Positions 40,535 through 49,302 are shown, numbered from the stretch's first letter. The stretch is DNA of 64,000 nucleotides from Streptomyces sp. SID10853 (GCF_010548145.1 NZ_JAAGLN010000001.1:124001-188000); one strand, 5' to 3'. The notes: generated from the sequence alone by a model not told the origin. Program-made: numbers and translations.

Positions 40535-41872
40535 TCAGCGCGTGGCGCCCGTAACGATCCAGCGGCCTGAGCGGGCCCGGAGCCAGAGAGTCACTGTCCG
40601 GACCGCCATCATCAGAGCCATCGCCCACCACAGCGCCGTCAGCCCACCGCCCAGCGTCGGTACGAGGAGGGCTACCGGGGTGAAGACCGCCAGGGTGACG
40701 ACCATGGCCCAGGCCAGGTATCGGCCGTCGCCGGCGCCCATCAGTACCCCGTCCAGGACATAGACGATGCCGGAGATCGGCTGGGCGACCGCCACGACGA
40801 GCAGGGCAGGCAGCAGCACGTCCCGTACCGCCTCGTCGCTGGTGAACAGGGGAACGAACAGCGGCCGGGACGCCACGACCAGCGCACCCAGTACGACGCC
40901 TGAGGCGATGCCCCACTGCACCATGCGGCGGCACGCCTCTTTTGCCCCCTCGGCGTCTCCTGCCCCCAGATACCGGCCGATGATCGCCTGTCCGGCGATG
41001 GCGATGGCGTCCAGGGCGAACGCGAGCAGGCTCCAGAGGGAGAGCACGATCTGGTGTGCGGCCACATCGGTGTCGCCCAGGTGAGCCGCCACAGCGGTCG
41101 CTGTCATCAGGACGGCCCGCAGGGACAGTGTCCGGACCAGGAGGGGGACCCCGGCCTGGGCGCAGGCCCGGATCCCAGCCATGTCCGGGAGGAGGGAAGC
41201 GCCGTGCTTCCTGGCGCCCCGTACGACCACCACCAGATAGACGGCGACCATGGCGAACTGGGCGATCACCGTGCCCCAGGCGGATCCGGCGATGCCCAGA
41301 CCGGCTCCGTAGACGAGCGCCGCGTTGAGTGCGGCATTGGCCGCGAAGCCGCCGATCGCGACGTACAGCGGGGTTCTGGTGTCCTGGAGCCCTCGCAGCA
41401 CACCGGTGGCCGCCAGTACCACCAGCATCGCCGGGATGCCGATGCTCGAAATCCGTAGATAGGTGACCGCGTACGGGGAGGCGTCGGCGGAGGCTCCGAA
41501 GATGCTCACCAGCCAGGGGGCGGTGGGCAGGACGACGGCGATGACGAGAGCGCCGAGCAGCAGGGCGAGCCAGATGCCGTCCATGCCCTGCCGGATGGCG
41601 GCCTGCAGGTCTCCCGCGCCCACTCGTCGCGCGACAGCGGCCGTCGTGGCATAGGCGAGGAAGACGAAGATGCTCACGGCTGTACTCAGCAGGGCCGCCG
41701 CGACCCCGAGCCCCGCCAGCTGACGGGTGCCGAGGTGGCCGACGATGGCGCTGTCGACCATGACGAAGAGCGGCTCGGCGACCAGCGCGCCGAAGGCGGG
41801 TACGGCGAGGGCGATGATCTCCCGGTCGTGCCGTCGGCGGCTGGGTTTGGGTGCCGTGGGGGCCTGTGTCAT
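40535..41872 (-). CDS. MATE-family efflux transporter
   Basis: 445 aa with 12 predicted membrane helices. The DinF-like MATE start REIIALAVPAFGALVAEPLF is followed by VMVDSAIVGHLGTRQLAGLG. Probably a sodium- or proton-driven drug or metabolite exporter. ATG 41872 chosen; an in-frame TTG lies three codons upstream. No clear ribosome site, so it may be leaderless. It is divergent from dnaB. Confidence 0.88.
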   Translation of the reverse strand: MTQAPTAPKPSRRRHDREIIALAVPAFGALVAEPLFVMVDSAIVGHLGTRQLAGLGVAAALLSTAVSIFVFLAYATTAAVARRVGAGDLQAAIRQGMDGIWLALLLGALVIAVVLPTAPWLVSIFGASADASPYAVTYLRISSIGIPAMLVVLAATGVLRGLQDTRTPLYVAIGGFAANAALNAALVYGAGLGIAGSAWGTVIAQFAMVAVYLVVVVRGARKHGASLLPDMAGIRACAQAGVPLLVRTLSLRAVLMTATAVAAHLGDTDVAAHQIVLSLWSLLAFALDAIAIAGQAIIGRYLGAGDAEGAKEACRRMVQWGIASGVVLGALVVASRPLFVPLFTSDEAVRDVLLPALLVVAVAQPISGIVYVLDGVLMGAGDGRYLAWAMVVTLAVFTPVALLVPTLGGGLTALWWAMALMMAVRTVTLWLRARSGRWIVTGATR

Positions 41873-42060
41873 GCGGGACAATCTAATCTTCCACAGGTAA
41901 GCGATGCAATAGGTCCGTGACCCTTACGGATCTTCTCGTTCCGGCTCGGGCTGTGCGTTGTTTGTCGTGATCTTGGTCCAGTCGGAAAAGTTTTTCTCCC
42001 CCACAGCCGGTGGATGGCGAATGTGCAGGTCAGGTGGGTGGTCGGGGTGGGGCTATGAGT

Positions 42061-42149
42061 TTGTCCACAGCGCTGTCCCCCGACCCGTGCACAGGTTTTG
42101 GTGAGTTACCCACAGGCTGGGGTCCGTCACCCACAGGGCCTGTGGATAA
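42061..42149. promoter_or_regulatory. DnaA-box cluster upstream of dnaB
   Basis: A perfect TTGTCCACA (42061-42069), TTACCCACA (42106-42114), TCACCCACA (42127-42135) and a reversed perfect TTATCCACA (TGTGGATAA, 42141-42149) lie 150-236 bp before dnaB, in the 424-bp MATE-dnaB gap. That gap contains no evident gene. Confidence 0.6.
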
Positions 42150-42296
42150 CAAGATTGGCTGACGGTGTCTGCGGGCCTACCGTGGACCGGCGCCCGACGC
42201 GCCGTTCGCGGAGTCGGGCCCCTTGTTTGTCGGTGCCGTGCCGTAAGAAAGAGTCGCACGGCTAGGTCCGCTGAGCGGACGGGAGGAGGTGGGCCG

Positions 42297-43775
42297 GTGA
42301 GCATTCCCGAGCCCTTGGACGACCCCTGGGCCGAGAGCAGTCCGGGTGACCGTCTGCCCGTCTCCCGCCAGCGCCGAGGTGAGGGGGCCGGGGGCCGGGA
42401 GCAGCACGACCGGGGCCGGGAGAACGGCTCCTGGGACGGCGGGTCCCCCGCGTTCGAGCGCGTCCCCCCGCAGGACATCGACGCAGAGCAGTCCGTACTG
42501 GGCGGCATGCTGCTCTCCAAGGACGCCATCGCCGACGTCGTCGAGGTCATCAAGGGCCAGGACTTCTACCGCCCCGCACACGAGACCGTCTACCAGGCGA
42601 TTCTCGACCTCTACGCGAAGGGCGAGCCCGCCGACCCGATCACGGTCGCCGCCGAACTCGTCAAGCGCGGCGAGATCAAGAAGGTCGGCGGTGCGCCCTA
42701 TCTGCACACGCTCGTCCAGTCGGTTCCGACAGCCGCCAACGCCGAGTACTACGCGGAGATCGTCCACGAGCGGGCGGTGCTGCGCAGGCTGGTCGAGGCC
42801 GGCACGAAGATCACGCAGATGGGATACGCCGCCGACGGCGACGTGGACGAGATCGTCAACTCGGCCCAGGCCGAGATCTACGCGGTCACCGAGCAGCGCA
42901 CATCCGAGGACTATCTGCCGCTGGGCGACATCATGGAGGGCGCGCTCGACGAGATCGAGGCGATCGGTTCACGCAGCGGCCAGATGTCCGGCGTTCCGAC
43001 CGGTTTCACGGACCTGGACGCGCTGACGAACGGTCTGCACCCGGGCCAGATGATCGTCATCGCGGCCCGCCCCGCCATGGGTAAGTCGACGCTCGCGCTG
43101 GACTTCGCCCGGGCCTGCTCCATCAAGGCCGCGCTGCCCAGTGTGATCTTCTCCCTCGAAATGGGCCGCAACGAGATCGCCATGCGTCTGCTGTCGGCGG
43201 AGGCACGGGTGGCGCTGCACCACATGCGGTCGGGTTCCATGACGGACGAGGACTGGACACGGCTGGCACGGCGGATGCCGGATGTCACCGCCGCACCGCT
43301 CTTCATCGACGACTCTCCGAACCTGTCGATGATGGAGATCCGCGCGAAGTGCCGACGGCTCAAGCAGCGCCAGGACCTGAAGCTGGTCGTGATCGACTAT
43401 CTGCAGCTGATGCAGTCCGGCGGTTCGCGGCGCCCCGAGAGCCGCCAGCAGGAAGTCTCCGACATGTCGCGAAACCTCAAGCTGCTGGCGAAGGAACTGG
43501 AAGTCCCGGTCATCGCGCTCTCGCAGCTGAACCGTGGCCCCGAGCAGCGTACGGACAAGAAGCCCATGGTGTCCGACCTGCGTGAGTCGGGCTCGATCGA
43601 GCAGGACGCCGACATGGTGATCCTGCTGCACCGTGAGGACGCCTACGAGAAGGAGTCCCCGCGTGCGGGCGAGGCGGACCTGATCGTGGCCAAGCACCGT
43701 AACGGCCCGACGGCGACGATCACTGTCGCATTCCAGGGCCACTACTCACGGTTCGTGGACATGGCCCAGACCTGA
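42297..43775 (+). CDS. dnaB: Replicative DNA helicase DnaB
   Basis: 492-aa hexameric helicase without an intein. The N-terminal collar domain starts near PPQDIDAEQSVLGGMLLSKD, and the RecA-like core has Walker A ARPAMGKSTLAL, then VIDYLQLM and RESGSIEQDADMV. GTG 42297 follows GGAGGAGGT; the open frame upstream is not coding. This marks the right end of the conserved core. Confidence 0.97.
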   Translation: MSIPEPLDDPWAESSPGDRLPVSRQRRGEGAGGREQHDRGRENGSWDGGSPAFERVPPQDIDAEQSVLGGMLLSKDAIADVVEVIKGQDFYRPAHETVYQAILDLYAKGEPADPITVAAELVKRGEIKKVGGAPYLHTLVQSVPTAANAEYYAEIVHERAVLRRLVEAGTKITQMGYAADGDVDEIVNSAQAEIYAVTEQRTSEDYLPLGDIMEGALDEIEAIGSRSGQMSGVPTGFTDLDALTNGLHPGQMIVIAARPAMGKSTLALDFARACSIKAALPSVIFSLEMGRNEIAMRLLSAEARVALHHMRSGSMTDEDWTRLARRMPDVTAAPLFIDDSPNLSMMEIRAKCRRLKQRQDLKLVVIDYLQLMQSGGSRRPESRQQEVSDMSRNLKLLAKELEVPVIALSQLNRGPEQRTDKKPMVSDLRESGSIEQDADMVILLHREDAYEKESPRAGEADLIVAKHRNGPTATITVAFQGHYSRFVDMAQT

Positions 43776-43863
43776 TCCCGGGAACCGTCTGCTGCCTCGG
43801 ATCCGGCACCCTCATCCCACGACCCACGAAGCGGTTCAAGCTCTCCGGATCCAGAGTGGGTTG

Positions 43864-43884
43864 ACCCTGACCCTGCGTCAGGGT
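43864..43884. promoter_or_regulatory. Candidate MerR-type operator/promoter before the hydrolase gene
   Basis: Dyad ACCCTGAC-N5-GTCAGGGT begins directly after a -35-like TTGACC (43861-43866) and lies 15 bp upstream of the hydrolase ATG. Short dyads placed between -35 and -10 are typical of MerR-family activators, and a merR gene lies downstream. Confidence 0.6.
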
Positions 43885-43898
43885 TGCAGCCTGAGGGC

Positions 43899-44822
43899 AT
43901 GACGGACAACAGCACTTTCCCGGTTCCGGTTCGGTTCGGTCCGCCGGTCGGGGGGTTTCAGGAGGTCGGCGGGCGCCGGATCTTTGTGCACCGGTCGGGT
44001 GGCGGCGGGCCGGCCGTGGTGTTCCTGCCGGGGGCCGGGGCGGTCGGCCTGGACTATTTCGGCGTTCAGCAAGAGGTTGCGCAGTTCACCACCGCTGTGG
44101 TGTACGACCGTGGCGGCACCGGCTACAGCGATCCCCTCCGGCTGCCGCGTACGGCGGCCGCGGTCGCCACGGAACTGCGCGAGCTGCTGCGCGCTCAGGG
44201 CGTCGCGGGTCCGTACGTTCTGGTGCCGCACTCGCTCGGCGGCTTCTACGCGCATCGGTTCGCGCAGCTGTACCCGCAGGATGTGGTCGGGTTGGTCTGG
44301 CTGGACGCCTTTCACCGCGACTGGGACGACTTCATGCCCCCGTCGGCGGGGCTGGCCGCGGTCGAGCGGATGGGGCCTGACCTGGAGCAGTCGGAACGGA
44401 TGCGACCGGCCCTGCGCGAGATGTTCGCCGAGCTGCTCGCGGACTACCCGGAGCACCTGCAAGAACCGTTGACCGAGGCCCATGTGAGTGACGCGTGGAT
44501 GCGCGCCGGCATCGCCGAGCGCACCCGGCTGACCGAGCTCGCCCGTGAGCTACGGGCCGGGCCGGATCTTCCCGATGTCCCGGTGGTTGCACTGTCCGTC
44601 GTGGGGGCAGAGCCGGGCCGGCAGGCGTCGGCGACGGAGCCGGAGCGGACGCCGCGGGAGATGAACGACGGCCGGAGGCGGATGGACGCGGCCCTGGTGA
44701 GCGCGGTCTCGTACGGGGAGCAGCGCATCATCTCCGACACCAGCCACCACCGGCTCTGCTTCGACCGGCCCGATGCCGTCGTCGACGCGATCCGCGATGT
44801 CCTCGGCCGGGCTCGCCCCTAG
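43899..44822 (+). CDS. Alpha/beta-fold hydrolase
   Basis: 307 aa. The nucleophile elbow is VPHSLGG (Ser112 by my count), the oxyanion-hole region VVFLPGAG and the C-terminal His lies in SDTSHHRLCFDRPDAV, giving a likely Ser-Asp-His triad. ATG 43899. A MerR-type operator precedes it and a merR gene follows, so an inducible detoxification or catabolic role is possible; substrate unknown. Confidence 0.85.
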   Translation: MTDNSTFPVPVRFGPPVGGFQEVGGRRIFVHRSGGGGPAVVFLPGAGAVGLDYFGVQQEVAQFTTAVVYDRGGTGYSDPLRLPRTAAAVATELRELLRAQGVAGPYVLVPHSLGGFYAHRFAQLYPQDVVGLVWLDAFHRDWDDFMPPSAGLAAVERMGPDLEQSERMRPALREMFAELLADYPEHLQEPLTEAHVSDAWMRAGIAERTRLTELARELRAGPDLPDVPVVALSVVGAEPGRQASATEPERTPREMNDGRRRMDAALVSAVSYGEQRIISDTSHHRLCFDRPDAVVDAIRDVLGRARP

Positions 44823-44931
44823 ACTCGGCCGGGCTCGCTCCTGGAGTCGGGACGGCTTGCCCCTGGAGTCGGCCGGGCTCGCTCCTGGAGTCGGGACGGC
44901 TCGCTCCTGGACTCGGCCGGGCTTGCCCCCA
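44800..44931. repeat. Six imperfect 22-nt tandem repeats at the hydrolase stop codon
   Basis: Units start at 44800, 44822, 44844, 44866, 44888 and 44910. The core resembles GAGTCGGccGGGCTCGCTCC, and two versions (TCGGCCGGG and TCGGGACGG) partly alternate. The first unit overlaps the last seven codons of the hydrolase gene and the stop (44820-44822) falls at the first junction; the rest fills the gap to merR. Confidence 0.88.
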
Positions 44932-45007
44932 GAGTCCGCACGGCAGTGCACCGGGTCCACCTGCACCAGCCGCGTTCCGCGAAGAGAAGACCCGAGGAGG
45001 GCAGTGC

Positions 45008-45859
45008 GTGCTCACGATCGGTCAGCTCGCGGCAGCCGCCGGCGTGACTGTGCGCACCGTTCGCCACTACCACCACATCGGGCTGTTGCCCGAGCCCGAG
45101 CGTGATGCCTCCGGCTACCGCCGCTACAGCGCGCAAGCGGCCGTGGATCTCATCCGGATCAGGACCCTCGCCGATGCGGGCGTGCCCCTGGCCCGTATCG
45201 ACGCGCTGCTGCATGCGCAGCCGGCCGAATTCGCCGAGGCCATCACCGGCATCGACGCCGAACTGCGGCGCAGGATCCGCGAGCTCACCGAATACCGCCG
45301 CAGAATCGCCGAACTGGCCGAGGGCGAGGGGCTTTTTCTGCCTCCTGAGGTGGTCGCCGTCCTGAACCGGATGCGCGGTCTCGGGTTCAGTGAACTGAGA
45401 GTACGACTGGAGCGCGACGCGTGGATCCTGATGCAGGCCCTGGACCCGCACGCCATGCCGGAGCGGATACGGGACAAGAACGCCGGCTTCGACGATCCCG
45501 AGACCACGCGCCTGTATCTCGCCTGCGATCAGTCCGTCGACTGGGATCCGGACGATCCACGTCTGGACCGGCTCATCGATGACCTGGACGCCTGGGAGAT
45601 CGAACACGAGCGGGACAGCGATCGGTCGGGTACATGCAACTGGTCTCCTCCCGGATCTCGGAGACGTCGCCGGCATGGCAGCGCATCATCGACGCCCTCG
45701 CCCACCGCGCCACGCAGCGCCGGGCCGCCGGGCATGCCTGAAGGAATGCGGTCGTCGGCGCAGTCCGGTCCCGTCCCGCAGCGGACACGCGGACGCGCTA
45801 CCTGGGCGGGGGGCCCTGCCCGGTGGCCTGCCTGCGGGCGCGATAGGCCGCAGCCTTGA
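45008..45859 (+). CDS. MerR-family regulator with a probable C-terminal frameshift
   Basis: N-terminal MerR winged helix (LTIGQLAAAAGVTVRTVRHY, then GLLPEPERDASGYRRY) and a helical dimerisation region are intact. After SDRSG (codon ending near 45631) the frame turns into Arg/Pro/Ser-rich non-family sequence running to 45859 and overlapping the next gene. One base more at the GGG run 45628-45630 would give SGYMQLVSSRISETSPAWQR and a stop at 45739-45741, which looks genuine. So either a sequencing deletion or a real frameshift. GTG start at 45008. Confidence 0.75.
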   Translation: MLTIGQLAAAAGVTVRTVRHYHHIGLLPEPERDASGYRRYSAQAAVDLIRIRTLADAGVPLARIDALLHAQPAEFAEAITGIDAELRRRIRELTEYRRRIAELAEGEGLFLPPEVVAVLNRMRGLGFSELRVRLERDAWILMQALDPHAMPERIRDKNAGFDDPETTRLYLACDQSVDWDPDDPRLDRLIDDLDAWEIEHERDSDRSGTCNWSPPGSRRRRRHGSASSTPSPTAPRSAGPPGMPEGMRSSAQSGPVPQRTRGRATWAGGPARWPACGRDRPQP

Positions 45860-46355
45860 CGCGATTGCCGCAGGCGTCCATGCCGCACCAGGTACGGCGT
45901 GCGCCGCGGGAGCGGTCGAGATAGAGGCGGGTGCAGTCCGGACGTCCGCACTCCTTCAGGCACGCCCCGCGGTCGGCGAGTACGGCGATACCGCTGCGGG
46001 CGACATGGGTCAGTGCGGAGCGGAGGTCTCCTGACACACGCAGTCCCGCGTCGCTGAGTTCGACCGTGGGGACCGGCCCGGTGGCGGCCTTGTTGACGAT
46101 GTCCAGCCCGGCCGGTGTGAAGCGGCGGTTCTGTATGCGCGCGAGCGCCAGTTGGTGGATCGCCTCACGGAGTTGCAGCGCGGAGGCGAAGGCCGCGGTG
46201 TCGGCGGTCACCTGATCGGGGAGCCCTTCGCACTCGCGGACCCATCGGTCGAGGTCGGTGGGGGCGGCCAGCAGGTCGACGGCCGTGTGCCGACGGGACT
46301 CGACGGTGCCGACCAGGTCCAGAGCCGGGTTGCCACTCACGAAGACGAACGTCAC
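45798..46355 (-). CDS. ABATE/CGNR zinc-finger regulator
   Basis: 185 aa. The N-terminal ABATE-type domain starts VTFVFVSGNPALDLVGTVES; the C-terminal CGNR zinc finger has cysteines in CLKECGRPDC and WCGMDACGNRVKAAAYRAR. Such proteins are putative stress-related DNA-binding regulators. GTG 46355 chosen; the frame is open further upstream into the divergent promoter. It is divergent from the haloacid dehalogenase gene and probably controls it. Confidence 0.85.
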   Translation of the reverse strand: MTFVFVSGNPALDLVGTVESRRHTAVDLLAAPTDLDRWVRECEGLPDQVTADTAAFASALQLREAIHQLALARIQNRRFTPAGLDIVNKAATGPVPTVELSDAGLRVSGDLRSALTHVARSGIAVLADRGACLKECGRPDCTRLYLDRSRGARRTWCGMDACGNRVKAAAYRARRQATGQGPPPR

Positions 46356-46395
46356 GTCACCATCTTGACCAGTGACGCGAGGGCGGGCAAGACTC

Positions 46396-46416
46396 GTCAC
46401 CTGTTGAACCGGTGAC
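46396..46416. promoter_or_regulatory. Candidate operator in the CGNR/haloacid dehalogenase divergent promoter
   Basis: Short dyad GTCACC-N9-GGTGAC in the 86-bp divergent gap. TGACCAGTGACG (46366-46377) nearby has a related half-site. Weak evidence. Confidence 0.4.
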
Positions 46417-46441
46417 ACGACCATGAACCCGGAGGGACCGG

Positions 46442-47134
46442 ATGCCCGAGACATGCGACATCGAGGTTGTCGTCTTCGACGTACTCGGAACGATGGTCGA
46501 CGAGCCGGGCGGACTGCGAGCGGCCATCCGCCACGCGGTACCGGCGGCCGACGACGCGGCGGTCGATCAGCTGCTCACCGTGTGGCAGCGGCATGTGGCG
46601 CACGAGCAGCACCGCATCGGGAAGGGCAGCCGCGCGTACGCCGGCTCCGAGGTCATCGACCGCGAAGCGGCTCACCGCGTGGCCGGCCGTGCCGGGCTCA
46701 CCGACCCGGCGGCCATCGAGCGGCTGGCCGGCGCGAGCCGGCGCCTGGAGCCCTGGAACGACTCGCTCGCCGGACTCGCACGCCTCGCACGGCGTTTTCC
46801 CGTGCTGGGGCTGTCGAACGCCGGCCGCGCGACCTTGCTGCGTCTCCACGCGTACGCCGGACTGCGCTGGCACCAGGTCCTGTCCGCCGAAGAGGCCCGG
46901 GCCTACAAGCCCGCGCCGGAGGTCTACCGGCTCGCGGTCGACGCAGCAGGATGCCCGCCGGGACGGGTGCTGATGGTCGCCGCCCACGCCTGGGACCTTC
47001 GCGGGGCTCAGGCGGTGGGAATGCGGACCGCCTATGTACGGAGGCCGGGCGGGGATCCTCCGAAGAGCTCCGACACCTTCGACCGGCGGTCGGACAGCCT
47101 GGACGAGTTGGCCGCCGCACTGGAACAGGCGTAA
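46442..47134 (+). CDS. HAD-superfamily haloacid dehalogenase type II
   Basis: 230 aa. Motif I VVVFDVLGTMVDE has the nucleophile Asp13, motif II VLGLSNAGR, motif III ARAYKPAPEVYRLAV and motif IV MVAAHAWDLRGAQAVG, as in L-2-haloacid dehalogenases. ATG 46442 follows GGAGG. A phosphatase activity on another substrate cannot be excluded. Confidence 0.88.
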   Translation: MPETCDIEVVVFDVLGTMVDEPGGLRAAIRHAVPAADDAAVDQLLTVWQRHVAHEQHRIGKGSRAYAGSEVIDREAAHRVAGRAGLTDPAAIERLAGASRRLEPWNDSLAGLARLARRFPVLGLSNAGRATLLRLHAYAGLRWHQVLSAEEARAYKPAPEVYRLAVDAAGCPPGRVLMVAAHAWDLRGAQAVGMRTAYVRRPGGDPPKSSDTFDRRSDSLDELAAALEQA

Positions 47135-47241
47135 CAGGGCCGGAGCGGGCGCCGCAGGACGGGAGCGGGCATCGCAGGGCAGGTCCGAACATCCGCCCCG
47201 AGGCCGCCCCGAAGGCCGCCCCGAAGGCCGCCCCGAAGGCC
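47135..47241. repeat. Two adjacent tandem repeats after the dehalogenase gene
   Basis: Three 20-nt units (47135, 47155, 47175; CAGGrCsGGAGCGGGCryCG type) begin at the first base after the TAA stop. They are followed by an 11-nt and three 12-nt GCCCCGAAGGCC units (47195-47241). The rest of the gap to 47344 shows only a GGGGGAGGGA ribosome site near its end. Confidence 0.85.
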
Positions 47242-47344
47242 GGTCCGGTGGATGATTCCCGCGTCCGGAAACGGACGTTCCCGTACCGTCCCGACACCTA
47301 TACTCAGCGCCATCCGGCTGAGGGAGTGGGGGAGGGACGCCTTG

Positions 47345-47719
47345 GTGTCTGCTCGTGTACGGATCGCTGAGGGCCATGACGTCGCCGCCGAACTGGCGTC
47401 GCTGCACCAGTGGCTGGCGCGCGAGGACGCCTTGCGTGGACGCGTACGCATCGAGCAACGGCCCATCGGCGCCGAGCACATGGGCGCCCTGGCCGACACA
47501 TTGGTTGTTGCCGTCGGCAGTGGTGGCGCCGGCGCGGTGCTGGCACGATCGGTCTCCGTCTGGCTCCAGCAGCGGCGTTCGGACGTGACGGTCGAGGTGA
47601 CCTCGCCGACCGGGGACAAGGTGACGGTGGCTGCCCGGCGCGTGCCGGACGCGCAGGCAGTGATCGAGACCGTGCTGCACCCGCCGGCGGCCGGCGGAGA
47701 TCCGGCCGACGGTCAGTAG
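47345..47719 (+). CDS. EACC1-like effector-associated constant component
   Basis: 124 aa from GTG 47345 (TTG 47342 is possible), preceded by GGGAGGGA. Contains an alpha/beta N-terminus (VRIAEGHDVAAELASLHQWL), a hydrophobic Gly/Ala-rich hinge (LADTLVVAVGSGGAGAVLAR), then a beta-rich segment (VTVEVTSPTGDKVTVAARRV). This matches what I know of EACC1, the small constant partner of effector proteins in actinobacterial conflict systems. It is immediately upstream of a caspase-like gene. Molecular role unknown. Confidence 0.78.
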   Translation: MSARVRIAEGHDVAAELASLHQWLAREDALRGRVRIEQRPIGAEHMGALADTLVVAVGSGGAGAVLARSVSVWLQQRRSDVTVEVTSPTGDKVTVAARRVPDAQAVIETVLHPPAAGGDPADGQ

Positions 47720-47794
47720 GGATCCGTGCAACGGCCAGTAGGGGTAAGGGCGACGGCCGGCAGAGGTACGGGCCATGGCCCGTAGGGATACGGG
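47707..47794. repeat. Four 22-nt tandem repeats across the EACC1 stop codon
   Basis: Units begin at 47707, 47729, 47751 and 47773, with a decayed fifth at 47795. Consensus is close to CGACGGCCAGTAGGGATACG. The first unit contains the EACC1 stop (47717-47719), and the array ends at the ribosome site of the caspase-like gene. Confidence 0.85.
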
Positions 47795-47821
47795 CGACCA
47801 CCGGTGGAGAAGGGCGGGAAA

Positions 47822-49186
47822 GTGAGTCTGGCGGATCCGGCCCGGTCCCGCGCGCTGCTGATCGGGACAGCCGTGTATGAGGACTCGGCGTTGCCCGCAC
47901 TCGACGCGGTGACCAACAACGTCACCGATCTCGCCGAGGTTCTGACCAGCCCGTGGTCCCTCGGCCTCCCGCCCGGTCACTGCACGGTTCTGCACGATCC
48001 CGGCGCTGTGATGGAGGTGGGCGAACAACTGGAACGGGCCGCCGAGCAGGCGGAGGACCTCCTTCTGGTGTACTTCGCCGGGCACGGCCTCGTGGACGAG
48101 AGAGGCGAACTCCACCTCGGCCTGCGGACCACCCGGCGCGGGCGTCTGAAGTGGTCGGGGCTGCCGTTCGCGCACATCAGGGAATGCATCGCGGGATCTC
48201 CGGCGCGCAATCGTGTCCTGATCCTCGACTGCTGCTTCTCGGGCCGTGCCATCGAGGCGATGGGCGATCCGGTCTCGCTGGCATCCGCCCAGGTCGAGAT
48301 CGTCGGCACCTACACGCTGACCTCGACATCGGCCACCGCCCCCTCGCACACCGCGGTCGGCGCCCGTCATACGACCTTCACCGGTGCGTTGCTCGAACTG
48401 CTGCGGTCCGGGCTGCCCGGCGGCCCGGAGCTGCTGACCTTCCGTGTCATCTACGAGCACTTGCTGCGCACCCTCGTGGCGAACGGCAAACCGCGGCCGG
48501 AACAGCGAGGAACGCTCACCACGGATCAACTGGCCCTCGCCCGGAACAGGGCGCCCAGGCTCCCGGCCGTGCCCGCCGACGGCGGCGTTCCTGTCCCGTC
48601 CCCGTCCGACGCGCGGAAGACGGTCGAATTCGGACGGCACGACCTGGAGGGGAGCGTGCGCCGGCGCAAGGCGCTCACGGTCGTGCTGACGGTTCTGCTC
48701 CTGGCCGGGTTGCTGTGCGCGACGGTCCTCCTGAAGTGGGACTGGCAGGCGGTGGTCGCCACGGCCGGCCTGGCCCTCTTCCCCGTGCTGATCGTGTACT
48801 TCTGGGCCTGGGACCGGCGGGCGTACCTGGTGCTGTCCCGTTCGACGCTGAGTTTTACGGACGGTTTCGGGCGGAAGGTGGACATCCCCTGGCCCGATGT
48901 GGACTTCATCGGTCTTCTCCACACCTTCGACGCGGTGGTCGGGGAGGACATCACGACCTACAAGAACCTGCTTGTGGTGCGGCTGGGGCCGACCTCGCAC
49001 GACTTCGGGCTGAGCAGACTGACCTGGACGGTGCCCTACCTGCGCGGCTTCGGGTACCACGCGCTGTGCGGGCTGGGCGATCTCAGCGCGGACCCCGTAC
49101 TGCTGAGGGACAGCGTCATCGAGCTGGCGGGCCCGCGGTACCGCACCAACGACGAACTCCTGAACCTGGATCCACGCCTGAGCTGA
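47822..49186 (+). CDS. Caspase-like protease with transmembrane hairpin and PH-like domain
   Basis: 454 aa from GTG 47822 (AAGGGCGGG upstream). Residues about 10-225 form a caspase-like (C14) domain with the catalytic His88 in LLVYFAGHG and Cys138 in LILDCCFSG. Two hydrophobic helices (about 284-306 and 309-329) form a membrane hairpin, and the C-terminal about 115 residues (AYLVLSRSTLSFTDGFGRKV onward) look like a bacterial PH domain. With EACC1 it forms a two-gene module, probably a membrane-tethered conflict or cell-death effector. Function is inferred. Confidence 0.83.
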   Translation: MSLADPARSRALLIGTAVYEDSALPALDAVTNNVTDLAEVLTSPWSLGLPPGHCTVLHDPGAVMEVGEQLERAAEQAEDLLLVYFAGHGLVDERGELHLGLRTTRRGRLKWSGLPFAHIRECIAGSPARNRVLILDCCFSGRAIEAMGDPVSLASAQVEIVGTYTLTSTSATAPSHTAVGARHTTFTGALLELLRSGLPGGPELLTFRVIYEHLLRTLVANGKPRPEQRGTLTTDQLALARNRAPRLPAVPADGGVPVPSPSDARKTVEFGRHDLEGSVRRRKALTVVLTVLLLAGLLCATVLLKWDWQAVVATAGLALFPVLIVYFWAWDRRAYLVLSRSTLSFTDGFGRKVDIPWPDVDFIGLLHTFDAVVGEDITTYKNLLVVRLGPTSHDFGLSRLTWTVPYLRGFGYHALCGLGDLSADPVLLRDSVIELAGPRYRTNDELLNLDPRLS

Positions 49187-49302
49187 GGGTGTGTCATGTC
49201 ACTGGCGCTGTGGGAGTCCTGGAGTGGGAGTGGCGGTTCAGCGTTCAGTACTGTCTCACCGGCCCAGGCCGGCGGCCCTGAGCGTGCGCCGGGCACGGAC
49301 AG

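Noticed and set aside
44800..44931. Possible CRISPR array
   Set aside because: Repeats are directly abutting and imperfect with no spacers, and no cas gene is present.
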